Shown here: positions 7,263-15,061 of the stretch, piece by piece
How positions within the stretch are numbered: position 1 is the stretch's first letter
Layout of the letters: each line of letters begins with the position of its first letter
Origin: JBNJGB01 sp051747385
Lineage (GTDB): Bacteria; Myxococcota_A; UBA9042; PHBI01; JACKFB01
Reading direction: 5' to 3'
Assembly: GCA_051747385.1 (NCBI GenBank)
Contig: JBNJGB010000043.1
Coordinates: 1 to 49,694 of the forward strand
DNA length: 49,694 nucleotides
Program-made: the position numbers and the translations under genes
Notes under the pieces: model-generated
The model's input: the letters and a program-made list of their open reading frames with translations, nothing else
What the model was told of the DNA's origin: nothing
Database searches by the model: none

Positions 7263-7337
7263 AGGCACGTAGCTCAGTGGGAGAGCGCTACCTTGACGCG
7301 GTAGAAGTCGGCGGTTCAATCCCGCCCGTGCCTACCA
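7263..7337 (+). tRNA. tRNA-Val (anticodon GAC)
   Basis: The cloverleaf folds completely. Acceptor AGGCACG (7263-7269) pairs with CGTGCCT (7327-7333). The D stem is GCTC/GAGC. Anticodon stem CTACC/GGTAG encloses the loop TTGACGC with anticodon GAC at 7295-7297. T arm GGCGG/CCGCC encloses TTCAATC. The discriminator is A, and CCA is encoded at 7335-7337. Confidence 0.96.
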
Positions 7338-7426
7338 ATCGAGCGCTTCGGGCATCGTGTGGAGCCCCCGTGCCGCTCAGCAGATGTCGCGGGCTCTTCG
7401 TACCACGACCTCCACGAGAGGACGCC

Positions 7427-7624
7427 ATGCCCAAGCTCAAGACCCATCGCGGGGCCGCCAAGCGCTTCAGGCTCACCGGCCGGGGAAAGGTCCGCCGATC
7501 CAAGGCGTACGCGAACCACATCCTCACGAAGAAGCGGCCGAAGCGGAAGCGCCGGCTCCGCAAGAACGCGCTGATCGCCGCCCCGGAAGAGAAGCTCATC
7601 AAGCGGCTGATCCCCAACGGTTGA
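7427..7624 (+). CDS. rpmI: 50S ribosomal protein L35 (bL35)
   Basis: The 65-residue, very basic product MPKLKTHRGAAKRFRLTGRG... contains the bL35 signature KTHRGAAKRF and ends KRLIPNG. Its length is typical. GAGAGGA precedes the ATG at good spacing. It is followed by rplT as in most bacteria, but infC, which usually comes first in this operon, is replaced by tRNA-Val. The 89-base leader between the tRNA and the ATG shows no obvious L20-type autoregulatory structure by eye. Confidence 0.97.
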   Translation: MPKLKTHRGAAKRFRLTGRGKVRRSKAYANHILTKKRPKRKRRLRKNALIAAPEEKLIKRLIPNG

Positions 7625-7688
7625 GGCCCATCGCGGCCGTCATGGCCGCCCTCCTCCGCGGCCGCAGGACGAGACGGAGAAGATAGAC

Positions 7689-8042
7689 ATGGCTCGTGTG
7701 AAGCGCGGCTACAAGGCGCGGCGACGACGCAACCGGGTGCTCCAGCACGCGAAGGGGTACCGCGGCGGACGCAGCAAGCTGTATCGCACCGCTCGAAACG
7801 CGGTCTTCAAGGCGTGGACCTACGCTTATCGGGACCGCCGGCAGAAGAAGCGCACGTTCCGCCGCCTGTGGATCTCCAGGATCAACGCGGCGGCGCGGAT
7901 GAACGGCACCCGGTACGGCGAGCTGACCGGCTCCCTCCGCAAGGCGGGGGTCGAGCTGGATCGGAAGGTGCTCGCGGACATCGCGGTGCACGACCCCGCC
8001 GGGTTCACCCGGATCGTGGACAAGGTGCGCGCGAGCGCATGA
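7689..8042 (+). CDS. rplT: 50S ribosomal protein L20 (bL20)
   Basis: The 117-residue product MARVKRGYKARRRRNRVLQH is a standard bL20: a basic N-terminal extension that threads into 23S rRNA, then the globular RRLWISRINAAARMNGTRYG domain. GGAGAAG precedes the ATG. L20 binds early in 50S assembly and in many bacteria represses its own operon. Here it lies 64 bases after rpmI and 57 bases before ihfA. Confidence 0.98.
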   Translation: MARVKRGYKARRRRNRVLQHAKGYRGGRSKLYRTARNAVFKAWTYAYRDRRQKKRTFRRLWISRINAAARMNGTRYGELTGSLRKAGVELDRKVLADIAVHDPAGFTRIVDKVRASA

Positions 8043-8099
8043 GGCTCCCGGGCCGCCGGCCCGCGGAGAGGACGAGGACGAGCCGAGGAGTTCCGGCCG

Positions 8100-8402
8100 A
8101 TGACCAAGGCGGACATCATCGAGGCAGTCTACGAGAAGCTGCGGGAGCAGGGCTCCTACTCCAAGCGGGATGCAGCGGAGATCGTCGAGAGCGTGTTCGA
8201 GACGATGAAGGACACACTCGGCGACGGCGAGAAGATCAAGATCTCCGGCTTCGGGAACTTCGTCGTTCGTCAGAAGAAGGCTCGCGTAGGCCGCAACCCG
8301 CAGACGGGCGAGCAGATCATGATCTCGGCCCGCAAGGTCCTCACCTTCAAGCCGAGCCAGGTCCTCAAGAACGCCCTGAACGAGAACGGAGCCGACGCCT
8401 GA
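8100..8402 (+). CDS. ihfA: Integration host factor alpha subunit / HU-family DNA-bending protein
   Basis: The 100-residue product MTKADIIEAVYEKLREQGSY is an HU/IHF-fold protein with the DNA-binding arm GFGNFVVRQKKARVGRNPQT, GEQIMISARKVLTFKPS and the IHF-alpha type spacing. The location right after rplT favours IHF alpha over HU, because ihfA follows rplT-pheS-pheT in many proteobacteria. Those two pheST genes are absent here, so rplT and ihfA are direct neighbours. A purine-rich GAGGAG lies about eight bases before the ATG. Confidence 0.93.
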   Translation: MTKADIIEAVYEKLREQGSYSKRDAAEIVESVFETMKDTLGDGEKIKISGFGNFVVRQKKARVGRNPQTGEQIMISARKVLTFKPSQVLKNALNENGADA

Positions 8403-8469
8403 GCTCGGCGGGGTCTGACAATCGAGTCGAGAGTCCGCGGCCCCGGCCGCGGCGGCCGTCCGACCGAGA

Positions 8470-8546
8470 CGGGGCGTAGCGCAGTCTGGTAGCGCACTTG
8501 ACTGGGGGTCAAGGAGTCGCTGGTTCAAATCCAGTCGCCCCGACCA
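8470..8546 (+). tRNA. tRNA-Pro (anticodon GGG)
   Basis: Acceptor CGGGGCG (8470-8476) pairs with CGCCCCG (8536-8542). The D stem is GCGC/GCGC. Anticodon stem CTTGA/TCAAG encloses CTGGGGG with anticodon GGG. T arm GCTGG/CCAGT encloses TTCAAAT, with one G-T pair. The discriminator is A and CCA is encoded at 8544-8546. Confidence 0.96.
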
Positions 8547-8563
8547 CGCCGGATGGCGTCGAA

Positions 8564-8599
8564 GAGGGGAGCATCCATCGGGTGCTCCCCTCTTTTTTT
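8564..8599 (+). terminator. Strong intrinsic terminator after tRNA-Pro
   Basis: GAGGGGAGCA (8564-8573) pairs perfectly with TGCTCCCCTC (8583-8592) around a 9-base loop, followed by seven T (8593-8599). It ends the tRNA-Val to tRNA-Pro block. Confidence 0.95.
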
Positions 8600-8698
8600 G
8601 TCACGTGGACGTGGTCCTGGACGTGAACGATCGGCTCCCGCCGGGATATCCGCTCCGCGGGCGAGGACGCCCGCGGTCCCGGGCACCGGCCGTGTTCG

Positions 8699-8735
8699 CT
8701 GGGACGGCGGTCCTACTGCACCTTCCCCTTCGGAG
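8699..8735 (+). repeat. Fragment of dispersed repeat family B
   Basis: GGGACGGCGGTCCTACTG followed by TTCCCC matches the start of the copy at 13429, which has GCGGACGGCGGTCCTACTGG and then TTCCCC. The rest of the repeat is missing. Confidence 0.45.
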
Positions 8736-8745
8736 CCGCCCTGCC

Positions 8746-9483
8746 CTACCCGGACAGCCGGGCGATGAGCCCCGACATGTCCTCCCACCCCGCGCGACAG
8801 GGCGGCCCGCCGGCGTACAGCCACCGGGCGTCGCCGTCGCGGGGCAGCCGCAGGATGGACGACGAGCGGGTCCCGTAGCCCATAGCGTCGGCGTGGATGC
8901 AGATGCCCTCGAGGGGCGGCTGGTCGTGGCGGGACAGGAGCGACGCGACGTCCTCGTCGCCGGGGATCGGTCCGCTCTCCCACGCCTCCACGGCCTGCTC
9001 CAGGTGGACGCAGCGGAGGGAGGGGGCGGCGTCGAAGCTACGCTCGGTGACGACGTGCACACCCGCGTGGCCCCGGAACCGGGCCAGCCGGGCGCCGTCG
9101 GACCAGAGCACGTGAAGCTCGCGCCGATCCGCCACCACGAGGTGATAGCCGTTGTAGTCCGTCGGGGCGAGCGCCTCGATGGCGTCCCCGGCGGCGGCCG
9201 CGTCGCCCTCCTCCAGCGCGCGGAGGACGAGCTCGCCGCGCGAGCGCCGGCTCCTGTCCGGGGGCGGGCCGAAGCGGTTCGTGACGGCGGCCACGACGCC
9301 GGCGTCGTTCATTCCCAGCCAGGTGCCTCCGGCGACACGGTCGCGGGGCGCCACCACAGGCCGCGGGCCGTCGTCGCGGACCGCGGGTCCCTCGGCGGGG
9401 CGCGCGAGCTGCTCATCCCGGTTGGCCGCCACGAGCAGCGGCAGTTCGGGCCAGACGCGATGCGCGACGAGCAGGGTGCACAT
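8746..9483 (-). CDS. NRDE (TANGO2-like) family protein
   Basis: The 245-residue product begins MCTLLVAHRVWPELPLLVAA, and the family-naming motif NRDE follows directly (AANRDEQLARP). Other family landmarks are the N-terminal Cys2, GGTWLGMNDAGVVAAVTNR, and the later DYNGYHLVVADRRE strand pair. Bacterial NRDE proteins and eukaryotic TANGO2 share an Ntn-hydrolase-like layout. TANGO2 has been linked to haem and lipid handling, and the bacterial role is unclear. The start lies three bases after the stop of the YggX-like gene, with no strong ribosome site of its own, so translation is probably coupled. Confidence 0.92.
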   Translation of the reverse strand: MCTLLVAHRVWPELPLLVAANRDEQLARPAEGPAVRDDGPRPVVAPRDRVAGGTWLGMNDAGVVAAVTNRFGPPPDRSRRSRGELVLRALEEGDAAAAGDAIEALAPTDYNGYHLVVADRRELHVLWSDGARLARFRGHAGVHVVTERSFDAAPSLRCVHLEQAVEAWESGPIPGDEDVASLLSRHDQPPLEGICIHADAMGYGTRSSSILRLPRDGDARWLYAGGPPCRAGWEDMSGLIARLSG

Positions 9484-9486
9484 GGG

Positions 9487-9765
9487 TCAGGCCAGGCCGC
9501 CCTCGGGCCCCGGCCCGAGTTCGCCGCTGCCTCCGTCGAGCCGGAAGAACTGCGCCGCGACGCTCGCGAGGGTCTCCCTGTGGGACGCCTCGCCCATGTG
9601 CAGCCGATACTCGTTGATGACCTTGATCTGCATGTCCATCCACTCGCGCCAGCAGTCCGCACAGATGTTCGCGCGGATGCTGTCGGCGAAGTCACCGCTG
9701 AAGGTGAGCCTGGCCTCGATCTCCGGGCCATCCTTGTCGCATCGCTTGCAGAACACCGTCGCCAT
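9487..9765 (-). CDS. YggX-like Fe(II)-trafficking family protein with two CxxC pairs
   Basis: The 92-residue protein follows the YggX pattern: MATVFCKRC at the start, then a WREWMDMQIKVINEYRLHMG helix-turn and SHRETLASVAAQFF, aligning with E. coli YggX 'WAQWQHKQTMLINEKKLNM'. YggX protects Fe-S enzymes and is thought to pass on Fe(II). Unlike the E. coli protein, as I recall its single N-terminal Cys, this version has CKRC at residues 6-9 and CADC further on, a four-Cys set that could bind a metal. AGGAG lies seven bases before the ATG. It heads a two-gene unit with the NRDE gene. Confidence 0.85.
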   Translation of the reverse strand: MATVFCKRCDKDGPEIEARLTFSGDFADSIRANICADCWREWMDMQIKVINEYRLHMGEASHRETLASVAAQFFRLDGGSGELGPGPEGGLA

Positions 9766-9877
9766 CGCAGGACTCCTTGCAGCCGTCGAGCCGCAAGACT
9801 AAGGACCCCGTGCGCCGCGGGCAAGGACCGATGCGCGCGGAGGCCCCGCTCGACACGGTCGGAATGCGTCAATTCGC

Positions 9878-9906
9878 TTGCGTCGCCCGAGCCGCTCTGC
9901 TAGAGG
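9878..9906 (+). promoter_or_regulatory. Promoter for SNF2 gene, leaderless geometry
   Basis: TTGCGT (9878-9883), a 17-base spacer, then TAGAGG (9901-9906). The ATG of the SNF2 gene follows only eight bases later, so a start at the usual distance would place the 5' end at the ATG. Confidence 0.45.
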
Positions 9907-9914
9907 CCGTCTAT

Positions 9915-12900
9915 ATGGTGGTTGCGGTCGACATCGAGTCGCTCCGCACCCGCAAGCTCCGGAAGCAGGTCGGCCAGAAGACCTTCACGAGAGGTTGCCA
10001 GTACTTCGCAAGCGGACGCGTCGTAGAGGCCCGGCGAGAGGGTGACTCCGTCGTCGGGACGGTCACGGGGAGTGGCCGTGAGAACTATGCGGTCCGCATT
10101 CGGCTTTCGGGCAAGGACGGTCGGCTTCACCAAGCCGAGTGCACCTGCCCTCAATCCCACGGCTACTGCAAGCATGAAGTGGCCGTGGCGCTGGCAGCAC
10201 TGGCCGATCCGACCCTTCGTAGCGCCGAGAGCGCCGGTTGGGGCCGGATCCTCGACGACGCCGAGGATGTCGCGTCGGAGTTTGCGGGTGAGGACGAGAC
10301 ACAGGGAAGGCTGATCGTTCGTCTGGGCTTGCCCCTGAACCCGGACGACTCGGTCCGCGTGCGCTTCATCAAGGCCCGCTACGGCAAGCGGGGCCGCGGC
10401 GCCGAGCGGCCGTACACAGCCGAGCAGGCGAAGGAGGCGCTCTTCAAGGAGCCCGACGTCCTCGGCCTGTCGCGTCCGGACGAGGTCCTGGCCGCGCGCG
10501 TGGGCGGCCTGCTGGAGGCGGACAGCGACGAGGTCCTGCTGGCCGACGAGGCCAACCTGGACCTGCTGATGCGCGCCCTGCACCGGGTGCCGGAGGTCTA
10601 CCTCGGCGACTCGGACAAGCGCCTGAACATCCGACTCGAGCCCGTCCGGCCGCGCGTCCGCGTCGACGCGCTCAAGAACGGCGGCCTGTCGCTGAAGATC
10701 CAGGTCATCATCAACGGCAAGCGCCGGACCCTGGACAAGCGGAGCCGCGTCTTCGGCAGCCCGCTCAGCGCGTGGCTGTTCGACGGCGACGCCACGCTGA
10801 TGCCCATCGTCGGCGGCCCCGGCGCGGGCACCATCATCTACGGGCTCAGCCGCCGCCAGGCGCGGATGCCGCCGCGCGAGGTCCCCACGTTCCTCGAGCG
10901 TGGCCTCATGCGCATGAAGGAGCTGATCCGGGTGGAGGCGGAGCCGGGCGTGCTGCCCGACGTGGGCCACGTGGAGCCGCTCCTCATCCTCGGAGAGGAC
11001 GGGGAGAACCTGAAGGTCCAGCTGCAGTTCCGCTACGGCGACCCGGTGGAGCTCCAGGTCTTCTCGGAGGCCTCCCCCGCCGTCCTCAAGGCGCCCGAGG
11101 GGCACGATCCCCCGTTCGTCATCCGCGACCGGGAAAAGGAGCGGAAGGCCCTGGAGGTCGCGCACGAGGCGGGCCTGCCCGTGGGCGAGCACCCCACCAC
11201 CCTGCTCCTGGACACCTCGGACGGCCTGACGTTCCTCGAGGAGCAGATCGGCGAGCTGGCGTCCCACTGGACCATCCTGGGCCGGGAGCGCCTGCAGCGT
11301 TTCCGGTATCGCCACGTCACGCCCAGGCTCGAGGGCACCATCCGCAGCGGCGTCGAGGACTTCGAGGTGAACCTCGAGGTCCACGTGGACCACTCGGTCT
11401 TCGGCCTGGACGCCCTGCTGCAGCTCTACCAGAGCGGCAAGCGCTACATCACGCTCCAGGACGGCACCCTGGCGCTGGTCCCCGACGAGTGGGTCACCCG
11501 GCACCTGAAGGTGGCCATGGAGCTCCCCCACGTCCTCGTGGGCGGGGGGGTCGGCCGTGTGCCGCGCTTCCACGCCCCGGTCCTCGACGCCCTCGTGGCC
11601 GAGGCCGAGCTGGACGCGGACGAGGAGTGGCGGCGCCTGAGCGCACGCCTGCGCAACTTCTCCGGCCTGGAGGACGAGCCCCTCCCGGAGGGCCTCGAGG
11701 CGGAGCTGCGTCACTACCAGAAGCACGGCTACGACTGGCTGTGCTTCCTGCGGGACTCGGGCTTCCACGGCATCCTGGCCGACGACATGGGCCTCGGCAA
11801 GACGGTCCAGGCGCTCGCCTTCATCCAGGCCGAGAAGGAGGCCGACCGCCTCGAGCACCCCGTCCTGGTGGTGGCGCCCACGTCGGTCACCGCCAACTGG
11901 GTCGAGGAGGCCGCCCGGTTCACGCCGGAGCTGGAGTCCATCCGGCTCGTGGGCCCGAACCGCGACAAGCTCTACCGGAAGGTCAAGGACGCCGACCTCG
12001 TCGTGACCAGCTTCGCCCTGCTCCGCCTGGACATCAACCGGCTCCAGCGGCGCAGCTGGCACACGGTCATCCTCGACGAGGCCCAGCACATCAAGAACCC
12101 CCACAGCCAGACGGCCCTGTCGGCCAAGAAGCTCACGGCGCGGCATCGGCTGGCGCTCACGGGTACGCCGCTCGAGAACACCCTCCTGGAGCTCTGGTCC
12201 ATCTTCGACTTCCTCATGCCCGGCTTCCTCGACGACGAGAAGAACTTCCGGGATCGCTACGTGCGCTCCGGGGCGGAGAAGCCCGAGGACATCGAGGGCC
12301 TGCGCATCAAGGTCGCCCCGTTCATGCTCCGCCGCGTGAAGGACGAGGTGGCCACGGAGCTTCCGCCCAAGACGGAGCAGATCTACCGCGTGCCGCTGGC
12401 GCCCAAGCAGCGCGAGCTGTACGAGGAGGTCCGCGCCCTGACCCGCAAGAGGGTCATGAGCGCCATCCAGAACAAGGGCCTGTCGGGGAGCACCATCACC
12501 ATCCTGGACGCGTTGCTCAAGCTGCGCCAGGTGGCGTGCCACCCGAACCTCGCGAAGCTGGACATCGCCGAGGGCGTCGACGAGAGCGCGAAGCACGAGA
12601 TCCTCCACGAGCTGATCGAGGAGGCCGTCGCGGAGGACCACCGCGCGCTCATCTTCAGTCAGTTCACGAGCCACCTGAAGATCGTGCGCGAGTGGCTGGA
12701 CGCGGAGGGCATCGACTACTTCTACCTGGACGGGCGGACCCGCAACCGCCAGAAGCTGGTGGACCGGTTCAACTCCCCCAAGGGGCCGCCCCTGTTCCTC
12801 ATCAGCCTCAAGGCCGGAGGCACCGGCCTGAACCTCACCGCGGCCGACTACGTGATCCACCTGGATCCGTGGTGGAACCCCGCGGTGGAGGATCAGGCCA

Positions 12901-13094
12901 CGGACCGTGCCCACCGGATCGGCCAGACGCGACCGGTGGTCGTCTACAAGCTGGTGGCCGAGGACACGGTCGAGGAGAAGATCATCAAGCTCCAGGACAG
13001 CAAGCGAGAGCTCTTCGAGGCGGTGGTCGCCAAGGAGACCCTCGCCGGGAGCGGCCTCACGGTGGACGACATCCGGTCCATCTTCGAGGAGTAG
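9915..13094 (+). CDS. SNF2-family ATPase with N-terminal SWIM zinc finger
   Basis: The 1059-residue protein joins a SWIM finger (C76xC78...C85xH87 in ECTCPQSHGYCKH) to a long middle region and a C-terminal Snf2/RapA-type DNA translocase. Helicase motifs are complete: DDMGLGKT at 623-630 (Walker A), DEAQ at 721-724 (motif II), LTGTPLEN (motif III), FLISLKAGGTGLNLTAAD (motif V) and HRIGQTRPV from 1000 (motif VI). Such proteins use ATP to remodel protein-DNA or transcription complexes. Bacterial SWIM-SNF2 proteins are common, but few have a defined role. The ATG at 9915 is preferred because the upstream in-frame residues look non-coding. No ribosome-binding site is seen, and TAGAGG lies eight bases upstream. 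It stands alone as a transcription unit. Confidence 0.95.
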   Translation: MVVAVDIESLRTRKLRKQVGQKTFTRGCQYFASGRVVEARREGDSVVGTVTGSGRENYAVRIRLSGKDGRLHQAECTCPQSHGYCKHEVAVALAALADPTLRSAESAGWGRILDDAEDVASEFAGEDETQGRLIVRLGLPLNPDDSVRVRFIKARYGKRGRGAERPYTAEQAKEALFKEPDVLGLSRPDEVLAARVGGLLEADSDEVLLADEANLDLLMRALHRVPEVYLGDSDKRLNIRLEPVRPRVRVDALKNGGLSLKIQVIINGKRRTLDKRSRVFGSPLSAWLFDGDATLMPIVGGPGAGTIIYGLSRRQARMPPREVPTFLERGLMRMKELIRVEAEPGVLPDVGHVEPLLILGEDGENLKVQLQFRYGDPVELQVFSEASPAVLKAPEGHDPPFVIRDREKERKALEVAHEAGLPVGEHPTTLLLDTSDGLTFLEEQIGELASHWTILGRERLQRFRYRHVTPRLEGTIRSGVEDFEVNLEVHVDHSVFGLDALLQLYQSGKRYITLQDGTLALVPDEWVTRHLKVAMELPHVLVGGGVGRVPRFHAPVLDALVAEAELDADEEWRRLSARLRNFSGLEDEPLPEGLEAELRHYQKHGYDWLCFLRDSGFHGILADDMGLGKTVQALAFIQAEKEADRLEHPVLVVAPTSVTANWVEEAARFTPELESIRLVGPNRDKLYRKVKDADLVVTSFALLRLDINRLQRRSWHTVILDEAQHIKNPHSQTALSAKKLTARHRLALTGTPLENTLLELWSIFDFLMPGFLDDEKNFRDRYVRSGAEKPEDIEGLRIKVAPFMLRRVKDEVATELPPKTEQIYRVPLAPKQRELYEEVRALTRKRVMSAIQNKGLSGSTITILDALLKLRQVACHPNLAKLDIAEGVDESAKHEILHELIEEAVAEDHRALIFSQFTSHLKIVREWLDAEGIDYFYLDGRTRNRQKLVDRFNSPKGPPLFLISLKAGGTGLNLTAADYVIHLDPWWNPAVEDQATDRAHRIGQTRPVVVYKLVAEDTVEEKIIKLQDSKRELFEAVVAKETLAGSGLTVDDIRSIFEE

Positions 13095-13533
13095 CCCCCG
13101 GCCCGGACCACGCGACCGCCGGGGTGTCGCGCCTCGGCGATCGCGGCCGTGGATCTCGCGCAAAGGCGCCAAGGGGAAGTGGACCAGCGCCATCTTCTCG
13201 AGGCCGGCTCGCTCGGTCCGTGAAGAGGCCGCGGTCTCGCGGAGAAGCGCGCGCCAAGCCGCCAAGACCCAACGGCCAGCGAACCGCTTGCACACCGGTT
13301 CGGCTGAGACTGTCGGGTCACCGGCAGGCCAATAGCGAGCTCACCGGCCCGAGGAATGCCGTCTTCCTTTGCGTCTGCGCGTCTTTGCGCGAGCCTTTCG
13401 TTTTGCGACACGTGACGAACGCTGAGGCGCGGACGGCGGTCCTACTGGCTTCCCCGTGTTCTCCGGGCGTTTGCAGCTCGGCGCCTTGGCGCGAGCCCGG
13501 CGGGGCTGTGACCGTCTCGCATCCCGGACGAGG
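13095..13533. repeat. Intergenic region packed with family B repeats
   Basis: These 439 bases hold no supported gene. A nearly full family B copy lies at 13429-13508 (GCGGACGGCGGTCCTACTGG ... GGCGCCTTGGCGCGAGCCC). Shorter versions of its TTTGCG/TTGGCG core lie at about 13150-13185 (inverted), 13240-13265 (inverted) and 13365-13400 (direct). The copies face one another, which would let the transcript fold extensively. Both flanking genes end here, so it may act as a bidirectional terminator region. Confidence 0.6.
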
Positions 13534-14988
13534 TCAGTGCCCCTTCTTCTCGGGGTACTTCTTCCGGAAGGCCTGGACGTCCTCGTGGATGGTCGGCTCC
13601 GGCTCGACGGCCTTCCGCACGGGGACGAAGTCATAGGTGAAGAAGTGCGCCCCGGCGTCGACCTCCTCGGCCTCTGCCAGGTCCATCTCCAGGGCCTTCT
13701 TCTCGGCCCGGAAGCGCGCGAGCTGCTTCTTGTAGAACTCCGCGGACGCCGTGCGTCGCCGCGCGGGGCGCCTCGCGTCGGCCTCCTCCTCCTCCTCGTC
13801 CTCGGCGGCCTCCTCCTTCCGCTTCACGATGCGCTCGTAGGAGGTGATCTTCCCCTCCGTGCGCTCGATGCGGTCGCGGAGGCCCTCCTTCCGGAAGCGA
13901 TCCACGAGGTCGCGGGTCACGGGCCGATCCTTCCAAAGGTGCACCGTGAGGACGGACAGGTACTTCCCCTTGGAGAAGCCGTGGGCGAACACCGTGCCGT
14001 CCACCGTCTCCGGGTGGCGCACGGCCCGCACCTGGTTGCCGCCCAGGACGGCGGTGATCCCGTCGACCTCCTCCGCCAGGCGCCTGGCGACCTTGTCGTT
14101 CAGGTGCGCGAGCGCGATCACGAGGTCGGCGCCCTCCTCGTCCAACGCCTTCACCTCGCGGCGGGCCGTCGCCACCGGATCCTCGATCTTCCACGCGGGA
14201 TCGGAGGTCTGCCCCCGGATCCGGCCGGCGCTCCGCGTGGTGACACCGAACACGCCCACCTTCACGCCGGCGATCTCGCGGATCACGTGGGTGTCGAAGA
14301 TCGGCTCCCCGGTGTTCCGGTCGACCAGGTTGGCCGCCAGGAACGGGAAGTCCGCCTTCCGATGCAGCTTCTCGAGCGTCTGCAGCCCCAGGACCACGTC
14401 CCGGTCGCCCAGGGCGATGCCGTCCGTCCCGATGCGATTGAACTGCTCGACGATGAGCTCCGCCCGCGCCAGGGCACGCTCCGCCTGGGACTCCTCGAAG
14501 GTGTAGCCGTCATACAGCAGATCGCCGGCGTCCAGGACCAGGTGACCGCCCCAGCCCTGCTCCCTGTCCAGCTCGCCCAACCTCGTCGCTTTCCTGGCAA
14601 GACCGCCAAGAGGGTTGGACTTTCAACCACAGGGCTCGAGCTCGCCCACGACGTTCGCCGTGTGGACGATCCCGAGCTTTCTCCCTTCGAACGGCTGGGG
14701 CTCTTCAGCCTCCCCGGCGGCCTCCGCGACCCGCGCCGGCCGCTTCTTCGCGCCCTCCGCACCGGCCGGGGCCTCTCCCTTCGCGGGCTCTTCCGCCCTC
14801 ACGGCCTCGCCCACGTCGGGCTTCGCGGCCTCCCGGGCCTCCTCGGCGCCGGCGGCCGTCGGCGCCACCTTCTCCGCCTTCGCGGCGGGCTTCGCCTCCG
14901 TCTCCTCCGGCGTCTGCCGGCAGGCGACGGCGAGCAGGGTGACGGCGCCCGCCGCCGCGGCCACCTGGAGCGTCCTGTTCAAGCGCAT
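13534..14988 (-). CDS. Candidate selenoprotein: metallophosphatase / 5'-nucleotidase-like lipoprotein
   Basis: One reading frame runs from the ATG at 14986-14988 to 13534, broken only by TGA at 14623-14625 (codon 122). Read as selenocysteine, the frame gives a 484-residue lipoprotein with lipobox LLAVAC (Cys23) and an Ala/Glu/Lys linker. The catalytic domain then opens KLGIVHTANVVGELEPCG-Sec-KSNPLGGLARK. The same family, as I remember it, has 'EPCGC...GGLARR' at this spot, so Sec replaces the second Cys of a CxC pair. Later motifs DAGDLLYDG, LGDRDVV, ALAHLND and AHGFSKGKYL follow the calcineurin-like/UshA layout, with some metal ligands altered. GAGGAGAC precedes the ATG. No ATG, GTG or ribosome site begins the downstream part. 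Confidence 0.85.
14577..14618 (-). promoter_or_regulatory. Bacterial SECIS element
   Basis: Counting from the base after UGA, nucleotides 5-10 (CCAACC) pair with 41-46 (GGTTGG), extended by TC/GA around one bulged C. Inside, TTGGC (14-18) pairs with GCCAG (25-29) around the apical loop GGTCTT. The GGUCU of the loop starts at nucleotide 19, which is where it starts in E. coli fdhF as I recall that sequence. The loop GU is the SelB contact. The structure lies in the coding region directly after the UGA, as bacterial SECIS elements must. Confidence 0.85.
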
Positions 14989-15061
14989 GCGTGTCTCCTC
15001 GTCGGTCCGGCGGGAGTATAGGGGAGCGCGCCCCTTTCGCACAGGGGGGTCGCGATCGCCC

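Noticed and set aside
13534..14580. Metallophosphatase domain as a separate gene starting at TTG 14578-14580
   Set aside because: There is no ribosome site, and the TTG lies inside the conserved GGLARKATRLGEL run and inside the SECIS hairpin. The upstream half is in the same frame, so UGA readthrough explains it better.
14623..14625. In-frame TGA as a simple nonsense mutation (pseudogene)
   Set aside because: Both sides retain family sequence without further damage, the codon is at a Cys/Sec site, and an fdhF-like SECIS follows. A pseudogene would not need any of these.
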